Part shown: piece by piece, positions 26,096 through 35,470 of the stretch
Layout of the letters: each line of letters begins with the position of its first letter
Position numbering within the stretch: the stretch's first letter is position 1
Assembly: GCA_027306925.1 (NCBI GenBank)
Contig: DAHUXW010000060.1
Span: 1 to 45,986 of the forward strand
DNA: 45,986 nt
Reading direction: 5' to 3'
Origin: Acidimicrobiaceae bacterium
GTDB lineage: Bacteria; Actinomycetota; Acidimicrobiia; Acidimicrobiales; Bog-793
The notes under the pieces: model-generated
Told to the model about the DNA's origin: nothing
Database searches by the model: none
The model's input: the letters and a program-made list of their open reading frames with translations, nothing else
Made by a program: the position numbers and the translations under genes

Positions 26096-26817
26096 AGCTC
26101 GCGGCGTCGTTCTCCGTTCCACTGCCCGTGGCGGACGCCTGGACGCTGCTCCAGGACATCGAGCGCGCGGCGACCTGGTTCCCGGGCGCGCGTCTCGAGT
26201 CCGTCGAGGGCGAGTCGTTCAAGGGCACCGTGCGGGTGAAGGTCGGCCCGATGATGGTCGACTACCGGGGAACGGCGCGGTTCGTCGAGCGCGACGAGAC
26301 CGCCTACCGGGTCGTGATCGAGGCGTCGGGGCGCGAGCAGCGAGGTTCGGGCACGGCGAAGGCACGCGCGGTCACGGCGCTCACGGCCGCGGGGGAGCGC
26401 ACCGACGTGTCCGTGTCGATCGACCTCGACGTGACGGGCCGGCCGGCCCAGCTCGGGCAGAGCCTCATGCAGGACATAGCGCAGCGCCTCGTCGGCGAGT
26501 TCTCGCACCGGATGGAGGCCGACCTGTCCGCTCACACGACGACCGACGAGCAGCCCGCGGCCGGAGGCGACGGCGCCGCCGCGCACGCGAGCGCCGCGGG
26601 TGGGCCCGTCGGACCGGGCGAAGCTCGAGGCGCGGCAGCCGGCCCCGCGCGCGGCTCCGGCGCGAGGGAGGACGACGTCCTCGACCTCGGTCGGATCGCC
26701 GGGCCGGCCGTGCTCCGCAAGGTGGCGCCGGTCCTGCTCGCGGTCGTGGTGGCCGCGCTGCTCCGGCGCTGGTTCACGTCGCGTCGCGCGGCGCCGCTCG
26801 CGAGGAGATGCCCATGA
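26092..26817 (+). CDS. CoxG-like SRPBCC protein with C-terminal membrane segment
   Basis: FSVPLPVADAWTLLQDIERAATWFPGARLESVEGESFKGTVRVKVGPMMVDYRGTARFVERDE...; C-terminal hydrophobic VLRKVAPVLLAVVVAALLRRW. Confidence 0.88.
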   Translation: MKLAASFSVPLPVADAWTLLQDIERAATWFPGARLESVEGESFKGTVRVKVGPMMVDYRGTARFVERDETAYRVVIEASGREQRGSGTAKARAVTALTAAGERTDVSVSIDLDVTGRPAQLGQSLMQDIAQRLVGEFSHRMEADLSAHTTTDEQPAAGGDGAAAHASAAGGPVGPGEARGAAAGPARGSGAREDDVLDLGRIAGPAVLRKVAPVLLAVVVAALLRRWFTSRRAAPLARRCP

Positions 26818-27542
26818 CGGTCGACGCCCACATGCACGTCGGCGAGTTCCCGCTGTTCGACGTCCGCATGGACGGTGCGGGTCTCGCGGCGACGTTCACG
26901 AAGTTCGACATCGCCTCCGGGCTCGTGTTCTGCCCGGAGAACCACCTCACGCGCGAGGCCGTCGAGGCCGTCGACGCCGCCTACGGGCTCTACTGGGCGA
27001 ACCCGAAGCTGCCCGGCTACCTCGACGAGGCCGCCGAGTACCTCGACCACCCGAAGTTCCGTGGCGTGAAGCTCCACCCGCTGATCGACGGCTACCACCC
27101 CAACGACCCGATCGTGCACCCGCTGATCGAGCTGCTCGTCGACAGGGGCCTTCCCGTCCTGATCCACTGCGGGCACCCGATCTTCACGCTCCCGTGGAGC
27201 ATCGAGGAGCTGGTCGTGAACTTCCCCGCGGCGAAGGTGATCCTCGGGCACATGGGGCACGGCAACATCGTCTACATCAACGGCGCGATCGACGTCGCGG
27301 CGCGCAACCCGAACGTCTACCTGGAGACGTCCGGGATGCCGATGCACTCGAAGATCAAGGAGGGCGTCAACCGGGCCGGCTCCCACAAGGTCCTCTACGG
27401 CTCCGACGCGCCGTTCCACGACCCGGGTGTGGAGATCCTGAAGGTTCGCGTGAGCGGGCTGAGCGACGACCTCGTCGAACGCGTGCTGCACACCAACGCG
27501 GTCGACGTCTACTTCGACGGCGTGCTCCCCGCCCCGGGCTGA
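26814..27542 (+). CDS. Amidohydrolase-2 family metal-dependent hydrolase/decarboxylase
   Basis: MTVDAHMHVGEFPLFDVRMDG...FRGVKLHPLIDGYHPNDP...VLIHCGHPIFTLPWSIEELVVNFPAAKVILGHMGHG...VLYGSDAPFHDP. Confidence 0.85.
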   Translation: MTVDAHMHVGEFPLFDVRMDGAGLAATFTKFDIASGLVFCPENHLTREAVEAVDAAYGLYWANPKLPGYLDEAAEYLDHPKFRGVKLHPLIDGYHPNDPIVHPLIELLVDRGLPVLIHCGHPIFTLPWSIEELVVNFPAAKVILGHMGHGNIVYINGAIDVAARNPNVYLETSGMPMHSKIKEGVNRAGSHKVLYGSDAPFHDPGVEILKVRVSGLSDDLVERVLHTNAVDVYFDGVLPAPG

Positions 27543-27570
27543 GCTCCGAGCGACCGGCCGACGGGACGCG

Positions 27571-27600
27571 ACCGCGGGGTGCCCTCGGGCACCCCGCGGT
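27571..27600 (+). terminator. Strong hairpin, probable terminator of the catabolic operon
   Basis: ACCGCGGGGTGCC-CTCG-GGCACCCCGCGGT: perfect 13-bp stem, 29 bp after the amidohydrolase stop. Confidence 0.75.
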
Positions 27601-27618
27601 CCACACCACCGGTGGAGC

Positions 27619-27653
27619 CGGCCCACCGGACCTGATGGCAGTCCGGTGGGCCG
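27619..27653 (-). terminator. Hairpin, probable groEL terminator
   Basis: CGGCCCACCGGAC-CTGATGGCA-GTCCGGTGGGCCG: perfect 13-bp stem, just 3' of groEL. Confidence 0.7.
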
Positions 27654-27672
27654 TGCATCGACTGTTTCGGGA

Positions 27673-29430
<1,758 letters not shown>

Positions 29431-29445
29431 CTAGCTTGTTCCGAG

Positions 29446-30753
29446 GTGAGCGAGCCAGTGCCGGCGGGATCGTCGAATGCGCCGGGAGCGCGGCTCGAGC
29501 CCCCGGGCGCGCCGTCTGCGGGCGCCCGTGCGGGGGAGTCGATCGGCCGGCGGGTCGTCGCGGTGTTCGCCGTGCTCGTCGGCGTCTCCATCGCGAACCT
29601 CTACTACGTCCAGCCCCTGCTCCCGATGGTGCGACGGGACTTCCATGTCGCGAGCGGCGTCGCCGCGCTCGCGACCACGTCCGCCCAGCTCGGCTTCGTG
29701 CTCGGCCTGCTCTTCCTGCTGCCGCTCGGCGACCTGGTCGAGCGGCGGAGACTGGTGACCGGCCTCGCGCTCGCGTGCGCGGTCTTCCTCCTCGTCGCGG
29801 CAAGTGCGCCGGTCGTCGCAGTGCTGCTCGTCGCGCTGCTCCTCGTCGGCGCCACGGTCGCGCTCGCCCAGGTCCTGCTGCCGTTCGCCGCGACGCTCGC
29901 GCCCGAGCACGAGCGCGGGCGGGTCGTCGGGCTCGTCATGAGCGGCCTGCTCCTCGGCATCCTGCTCGCCCGGACCTTCGCCGGCCTCGTCGCCGCCGCC
30001 TCGAGCTGGCGCGTCGTGTTCTACTGCGCGGCCGGCTCGATGGTCGTCGTGACGCTCCTCGCGTGGACGCGGCTACCGGGCGAGGTCCGCCGCGGCGAGC
30101 TGTCCTACACCGGGCTGCTCAGGTCCCTCGGGGGGATCGTGCGGAGCGAGCCGGTGCTCCGCCGCCGTGCGCTCTTCGGCGCGCTCGGCATGGGCTGCTT
30201 CAGCGTGCTCTGGACGTCGATCGCGTTCCTGCTCTCGGGCGCGCCGTACCACTACAGCACGGCGCGCATCGGCCTGTTCGGGCTCGTCGGCGCGGCCGGG
30301 GCCCTGATGGCCTCGGCGGCGGGTCGCCTCGCGGACCGGGGGCGGAGCGGCGCGGTCACGGTGGTCACGACCGCGCTGCTCGCGGGCTCCTACCTGCCGA
30401 TCTACCTCGGCGCGCACTCGCTCGCAGCGCTCCTCGTCGGGATCGTCGTGCTCGACCTCGGGGTCCAGGGCCTCCACATCACGAACCAGAGCCTCATCTA
30501 CCGGCTCGCGCCCGAGCACCGGTCCAGGACGAACGCGGTGTACATGATCTCGTACTTCCTCGGCGGGACCTCCGCGTCGGGCCTCGCCGCGGCGCTCTAC
30601 TCCTCGACGAGGTGGGCCGGCGTCTGCGCGCTCGGCGCCGCGCTCGGCACGGCGGCGTTCGCCGCGGCCCTCGTGGAGCTGCGCCGCGCCCGCCGGGTCG
30701 CGCTCGGCGACGGTGCGCCCCTCGTGGCGGGGGGTGGCGGGGCGTCGCGCTGA
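29446..30753 (+). CDS. MFS transporter
   Basis: VSIANLYYVQPLLPMVRRDFHVASGVAALATTSAQLGFVLGLLFLLPLGDLVERRRLVTG; 12-TM MFS pattern. Confidence 0.9.
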   Translation: MSEPVPAGSSNAPGARLEPPGAPSAGARAGESIGRRVVAVFAVLVGVSIANLYYVQPLLPMVRRDFHVASGVAALATTSAQLGFVLGLLFLLPLGDLVERRRLVTGLALACAVFLLVAASAPVVAVLLVALLLVGATVALAQVLLPFAATLAPEHERGRVVGLVMSGLLLGILLARTFAGLVAAASSWRVVFYCAAGSMVVVTLLAWTRLPGEVRRGELSYTGLLRSLGGIVRSEPVLRRRALFGALGMGCFSVLWTSIAFLLSGAPYHYSTARIGLFGLVGAAGALMASAAGRLADRGRSGAVTVVTTALLAGSYLPIYLGAHSLAALLVGIVVLDLGVQGLHITNQSLIYRLAPEHRSRTNAVYMISYFLGGTSASGLAAALYSSTRWAGVCALGAALGTAAFAAALVELRRARRVALGDGAPLVAGGGGASR

Positions 30754-30794
30754 GCGCGCGCCCGGGCCGCGCGGTCGGGCGCCTCGGCGCTTCA

Positions 30795-30816
30795 CGCCCG
30801 CTTCAGGTAGCGGGCG
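30795..30816. terminator. Hairpin between MFS and reductase genes (possible terminator)
   Basis: CGCCCGCT-TCAGGT-AGCGGGCG, perfect 8-bp stem. Confidence 0.45.
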
Positions 30817-30828
30817 CATCATAGGGAG

Positions 30829-32226
30829 ATGGCACAGACTGCAACCGGGACGCGGCGCCCGGAGCTCATCGGGGGGATCGGGGACCGTTCGGCCGCCGCG
30901 CCGGGTCGCGCCGCCGCGCGCCGGTGGCTGCCCGACGCGGTGCTCGGCGCCGCCGGCGTCGGCCTCGGCGCGGCGGTCGGGTCGGTGCTCACGTCCGAGA
31001 CCCGGGGCCAGCTCACCCAGGCCGGGGGTGTCGCGACCGTCGTCGGCAGCCTGACCGGCATGGTCGGCGCATACCTCGCGCTGCTCATGGTGCTGCTCAT
31101 CAGCCGCCTGCCCCTCGTCGAGCGGACGATCGGCCAGGACCGGCTCGCGCGCTGGCACCGCCGCCTCGCGCCGTGGCCGATCGCGCTCCTCGCGCTCCAC
31201 GCGATCGCGATCACCGTCGGGTACGCGCAGGCCGCGCGCGTCGGGCCGTGGCACGAGGTCGGCACGCTCCTTTCCGCCTATCCCGGAGTCACGATCGCGA
31301 CGGCCGGCCTCGGTCTCATGCTCGCGATCGGCCTCGTCTCGCTTCGAGCGGTGCGCAACCGGCTGAGCCGTGAGACCTGGTGGCTCATCCACCTCTGGAT
31401 GTACGTCGCGCTCGCGATCTCCTTCGTGCACGTCGTCGTGCTCGGGCCCTCGTTCGTCGTCCACCCGGTCGCGACCGACCTCTGGGACGCGGCGTGGGCG
31501 GCCGCTGCGGGAGCGATCCTCGCCTACCGCTTCGGCCTGCCGGTGGTGCGAAGCGTGCGGCACCGCCTGAGCGTGGTCGACGTCCGCACCGAGGCCCCCG
31601 GGGTCGTGTCGATCGTCTGCAAGGGCCGGGACCTCGAGCGCCTCGACGTGCGCGGCGGCCAGTTCTTCGAGTGGCGCTTCCTCGCTCGTGGCCTGTGGTG
31701 GCAGGCGCACCCCTACTCGCTCTCCTCGCTCCCGCGCCCTCCCTACGTGCGACTCACGGTGAAGGGCGTGGGCGACCACTCGAAGGCGCTCGCGGCGCTG
31801 CGTCCCGGCACGAAGATCGCGATCGAGGGGCCGTACGGCGCGTTCACGAACGACGCGCGCACCCGCAGGCGGGTGGCGCTCGTGGCCGGCGGCATCGGCG
31901 TCACCGCGATCCGCAGCCTGCTCGAGGAGATGCCGAGGACCGCCGAGCCCGTCGTCGTGCTGCGTGCCTCGAAGCCCGAGGACCTCGCGCTGCGCGCCGA
32001 GGTCGCCGACCTCGTGAAGGAGCGGCGCGGCAGCCTGCAGGAGGTCGTCGGCGCACGCGACGAGATCGAGCTCGACGCGAAGGCGCTCCGCCGGCTCGTG
32101 CCCGGGATCGCGGAGCGTGACGTCTTCGTGAGCGGTCCGGAGTCCTTCGTGTTCCACGTCGTCGAGACGCTGCGCGCGATGGGGATCCCCGACGAGCAGC
32201 TCCACTACGAGGCATACGCGTTCTGA
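30829..32226 (+). CDS. Membrane ferric-reductase-like / ferredoxin reductase-type flavoprotein
   Basis: N-terminal multi-TM heme-type domain (LARWHRRLAPWPIALLALHAIAI...WWLIHLWMYVALAISFVHVV), then FAD/NAD domain (WWQAHPYSLSSLPRPPYVRLTVKGVGDHS...ALVAGGIGVTAIRSLLEEM). Confidence 0.88.
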   Translation: MAQTATGTRRPELIGGIGDRSAAAPGRAAARRWLPDAVLGAAGVGLGAAVGSVLTSETRGQLTQAGGVATVVGSLTGMVGAYLALLMVLLISRLPLVERTIGQDRLARWHRRLAPWPIALLALHAIAITVGYAQAARVGPWHEVGTLLSAYPGVTIATAGLGLMLAIGLVSLRAVRNRLSRETWWLIHLWMYVALAISFVHVVVLGPSFVVHPVATDLWDAAWAAAAGAILAYRFGLPVVRSVRHRLSVVDVRTEAPGVVSIVCKGRDLERLDVRGGQFFEWRFLARGLWWQAHPYSLSSLPRPPYVRLTVKGVGDHSKALAALRPGTKIAIEGPYGAFTNDARTRRRVALVAGGIGVTAIRSLLEEMPRTAEPVVVLRASKPEDLALRAEVADLVKERRGSLQEVVGARDEIELDAKALRRLVPGIAERDVFVSGPESFVFHVVETLRAMGIPDEQLHYEAYAF

Positions 32227-32279
32227 GCCCGGTCGCCCGCGGCGCGTCGCGCCGTCGGGGCCCGAGAAGGAGGAAGTGG

Positions 32280-32855
32280 ATGAGAGCGAGGAAGCCGGTG
32301 GTCGCGCTCGGCTCGACGGCGGCCGGGATCGCGGTCGTGCTCGGCCTGCACCCCCAGGGCGGGGCGTTGCTCGCCGCGGGGCTGCGGCGCGCGCCCGGCG
32401 CCGGTCCCGCGACGCCCGCCCGGTCGACCTCGACGACGACGGCCCGCCCGCCCGCGAGCACGACCACAGGGCCGCCCGCCGCCGGGACGCCCTCGACGAC
32501 GACCACGCGGCCGCCCGCCGCGAGCGGAGCCGGGGGAGCGTCCCGGAGCACGTCGGTGCCCGCGGGGAGCGCTCGCGTGCGCACGGCGACGGGAAAGCCG
32601 ATCCAGTACGGGTTCGGCGTGATCTCGGTGCGCGCGACCGTGCGCGGCAAGCGCCTCGCGGACGTCGTCGTCGCTCGCATCCAGGTCGCCGATCCGACCT
32701 CCGGCCAGATCGCGTCGCAGGTCGACCCGATGCTCCGCTCCCAGGCGCTGTCGCTCCAGACGTGGCGGATCAACGGCGTCTCGGGCGCGACCTACACGAG
32801 CGAGGGCTACGCGTACTCGCTGCAGTCGGCGCTCGGGAAGCTCCACTTCAAGTGA
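32280..32855 (+). CDS. FMN-binding-domain exported protein
   Basis: Signal/anchor, Thr/Pro linker, then QTWRINGVSGATYTSEGYAYSLQSAL with SGAT flavinylation motif. Confidence 0.85.
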   Translation: MRARKPVVALGSTAAGIAVVLGLHPQGGALLAAGLRRAPGAGPATPARSTSTTTARPPASTTTGPPAAGTPSTTTTRPPAASGAGGASRSTSVPAGSARVRTATGKPIQYGFGVISVRATVRGKRLADVVVARIQVADPTSGQIASQVDPMLRSQALSLQTWRINGVSGATYTSEGYAYSLQSALGKLHFK

Positions 32856-32928
32856 CGCGGCCGGCCGGGCGCCGCGGCGCGCCGGCACCGGCGCCCGTGG
32901 GCTCCGCGCCGGCGCGCTTCCTTCCCGC

Positions 32929-33204
32929 CTAGCCGCCGGCGACGGCCGGGACGACCGAGAGCGTCTGACCCGCGCTCACCGGCGTGTCGAGGCCGTCGAG
33001 GAAGCGCACGTCCTCGTCCGCGAGGAACAGGTTGACGAAGCGGCGCAGCCCGCCCGACTCGTCGAGCAGGCGCTCGCCGATGCCCGGGTGCGCCGCGTCG
33101 AGCGAGGCGAGGGCCTCTCGCACGGTCGAGCCTTCGACGGCGATCTCGCCTGCGCCGCCGGTGAGCTGGCGGAGCTGGGTGGGGATGCGGACGGTGATGC
33201 TCAT
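32929..33204 (-). CDS. MoaD/ThiS-family ubiquitin-like sulfur carrier protein
   Basis: MSITVRIPTQLRQLTGGAGEIAVEGSTVREALASLDAAHPGIGERLLDESGGLRRFVNLFLADEDVRFLDGLDTPVSAGQTLSVVPAVAGG; C-terminal GG. Confidence 0.9.
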   Translation of the reverse strand: MSITVRIPTQLRQLTGGAGEIAVEGSTVREALASLDAAHPGIGERLLDESGGLRRFVNLFLADEDVRFLDGLDTPVSAGQTLSVVPAVAGG

Positions 33205-34442
33205 CTGGTCGTGCCTTTCTCTACGACGGCGGCGAAGGCCTCGAGCGTCGGCGGGATGACCGCCGACGGCCCGACGTCGTCGCCGAGCGCCTCGACGGTC
33301 TTCAACCCGGTGCCCGTCACGTACGCGACGACCCGCTCGTCGCTCCGCACGACGCCCGACGCGGCGAGCTTCGCGAGCGTCGCGATCGTGACGCCGCCGG
33401 CGGTCTCCGCGAAGATGCCCTCGGTGCGCGCGAGGAGCCGGATCCCCTCGACGATCTCCGCGTCGGTGACCGAGCCGATCGCGCCGCCCGTCGAGCGGGC
33501 GACCTGCAGCGCGTACCAGCCGTCGGCGGGGTTCCCGATCGCGAGCGACTTCGCGATCGTGTCCGGCCGGACCGGGCGCACGATGTCCGAGCCCTCGGCG
33601 AACGCGGTCGCGACCGGCGAGCACCCTTCGGCCTGGGCGCCGGAGATCCGCACCGAGTCGCCGCCCTCCACGAGCCCGACCGCGGTGAGCTCGTGGAAGC
33701 CCTTGTGGATCTTCGTGAGCTGGCTGCCCGACGCGATCGGCACGACCACGTGGTCGGGGACCTCCCAGCCGAGCTGCTCGGCGACCTCGAACGCGAGCGT
33801 CTTCGAGCCCTCCGAGTAGTAGGGCCGGACGTTGACGTTCACGAAGGCCCAGTCCGGGTGCTCGCTCGCGAGCTCCGCGCAGAGGCGGTTCACGTCGTCG
33901 TAGTTGCCGTCGACCGCGATGAGGTTCCCCCCGAATACCGCGGTCGTCTGGATCTTCACGCGCTCGAGGTTCGCCGGCACGAACACGTAGGAGTCCATCG
34001 CGGCGCGCGCTGCGTGCGCGGCGACCGAGTTCGCGAGGTTGCCGGTCGACGCACACGCCGCGACCTTGAAGCCGAGCTCGCGCGACTTCGTGAGCGCGAC
34101 CGAGACGACACGGTCCTTGAACGACCCCGTGGGGTTGCGCGTGTCGTCCTTCACCCACAGCTCGCCGAGCCCGAGCGCCGAGGCGAGCCGGTCCGCGCGC
34201 ACGAGCGGCGTGAAGCCCGCCCCGAGGTCGACCGCGTCGTCGTGGGCGACGGGCAGCATCGCCCCGTACCGCCAGATCGTGGGGGGGCCGGCCGCGATCG
34301 ACTCCCGCGAGACCGACGCGGCGACGGCCGCGTAGTCGTACGCGACCTCGAGCGGGCCGAAGCAGAAGTCGCACACGTGGAGCGCGGCTGCGGGGAAGGA
34401 GCGGCTGCACTCACGACAGCGCAGACCCTGGACGTGTCCCAC
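33201..34442 (-). CDS. Threonine synthase-like PLP enzyme (ThrC or ThrC-paralogous homocysteine synthase)
   Basis: LWVKDDTRNPTGSFKDRVVSVALTKSRELGFKVAACASTGNLANSVAAHAARAAMDSYVFVPANLE...; GTG 34442 preferred over ATG 34457 because GAGGAGG lies just upstream. Confidence 0.88.
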   Translation of the reverse strand: MGHVQGLRCRECSRSFPAAALHVCDFCFGPLEVAYDYAAVAASVSRESIAAGPPTIWRYGAMLPVAHDDAVDLGAGFTPLVRADRLASALGLGELWVKDDTRNPTGSFKDRVVSVALTKSRELGFKVAACASTGNLANSVAAHAARAAMDSYVFVPANLERVKIQTTAVFGGNLIAVDGNYDDVNRLCAELASEHPDWAFVNVNVRPYYSEGSKTLAFEVAEQLGWEVPDHVVVPIASGSQLTKIHKGFHELTAVGLVEGGDSVRISGAQAEGCSPVATAFAEGSDIVRPVRPDTIAKSLAIGNPADGWYALQVARSTGGAIGSVTDAEIVEGIRLLARTEGIFAETAGGVTIATLAKLAASGVVRSDERVVAYVTGTGLKTVEALGDDVGPSAVIPPTLEAFAAVVEKGTTR

Positions 34443-34452
34443 GAGATGCCTC

Positions 34453-34571
34453 CTCATCGCTCGGGCATTGGCACCTGGTGAGACCCGTGCGCCGCCGACG
34501 ATCGGGGCGATCGGAACTGCACTGGTTGCCGCGGCGTCGCAGGGCCCGTCCCTCAGCCGCTCTTGATGGTG
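34453..34571 (-). ncRNA. SAM-I (S-box) riboswitch
   Basis: Reverse strand: CACCATCAAGAGCGGCTGAGGGACGGGCCCTGCGACGCCGCGGCAACCAG...CAGGTGCCAATGCCCGAGCGATGAGG; conserved S-box blocks AUCAAGAG, GAGGGA, GGCCC, GGCAACC, GGUGCCAA and closing GAUGAG. Confidence 0.9.
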
Positions 34572-34657
34572 GTGACAGTGTGGACGACGGCGGGCCGCGC
34601 GTCAAAGTGCCCGCCGGCAGGGCCACTACGTTGCCGTCGGCGCGCGCACCGACGAAG

Positions 34658-35470
34658 ATGGACCGCGTGACCCGGGACGGCGGCGCGATCGCGTCCTTCG
34701 ACCACCGCGACTTCCCGGTCGCCCTCGTGCGCGAGCTGAAGGGCGCGACGAGCGTCTCGGTGTGCATCCCGGCTCGCGACGAGGCGGCGACCGTCGGTCG
34801 GATCGTCGCGTCGGTGCGTGACGGGCTCATGGGCCGCGTCGGGGTCGTCGACGAGCTCGTCGTCGTCGACGACGGCTCGCTCGACGCGACCGCCGTGGTC
34901 GCGCGGCGCGCCGGCGCGCGGGTCGTGCCGAGCTCGACCGCGGCGGGCGGCGGTCCCGGACCGCTCGGCAAGGGCGACGCGATGCGCGCGGGCGTCGCGT
35001 CGACGACCGGCGACCTCGTCGTCTTCCTCGACGCGGACGTCACGAACTTCCGACCGCACTTCGTGTCCGGCCTGCTCGGCCCCCTGCTCACGCGCCCGCC
35101 GACCGCGCTCGTGAAGGGCGCGTACGCGCGCTTCCTCCACGGGAGCCCGACGGGCGGCGGGCGGGTGACCGAGCTCGTCGCGCGCCCGGTCCTCGCGCTC
35201 ACCTATCCGGAGCTGGCCGAGGTCCGCCAGCCGCTCGCCGGCGAGACCGCGGTGCGACGGTCGGTGCTCCGCGAGGTCGAGCTCGCCCCCGGCTACGGCG
35301 TCGAGATCGCGCTGCTGATCGACGTCGCGGACCGCTTCGGCGCAGCCGCGCTCGCTCAGGTCGACCTCGGGACCCGGGCGCACCGGAACCGCCCGCTCGC
35401 CGAGCTCGCGCCCCAGGCGCGCGAGGTCCTCGGCGCGGCGCTCGCCCGACTCGGCCTGCCCGCGAGGTGA
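34658..35470 (+). CDS. Family 2/81-type glycosyltransferase, glucosyl-3-phosphoglycerate synthase-like
   Basis: TSVSVCIPARDEAATVGRIVASVRDGLM...VDELVVVDDGSLDATAVVARRAGARV...GKGDAMRAGVASTTGDLVVFLDADVTNF; GpgS-like. Confidence 0.85.
   Translation: MDRVTRDGGAIASFDHRDFPVALVRELKGATSVSVCIPARDEAATVGRIVASVRDGLMGRVGVVDELVVVDDGSLDATAVVARRAGARVVPSSTAAGGGPGPLGKGDAMRAGVASTTGDLVVFLDADVTNFRPHFVSGLLGPLLTRPPTALVKGAYARFLHGSPTGGGRVTELVARPVLALTYPELAEVRQPLAGETAVRRSVLREVELAPGYGVEIALLIDVADRFGAAALAQVDLGTRAHRNRPLAELAPQAREVLGAALARLGLPAR

Noticed and set aside
19864-26817. Carbon monoxide dehydrogenase (CoxSLM) assignment
   Set aside because: The large subunit has GSYRAFGSTHVQ rather than the CoxL form I AYRCSFR signature; context is heterocycle catabolism.
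30073-32205. 710-aa minus-strand ORF
   Set aside because: Antisense to the MFS and ferric-reductase-like genes; R/E/H/D-rich shadow frame.
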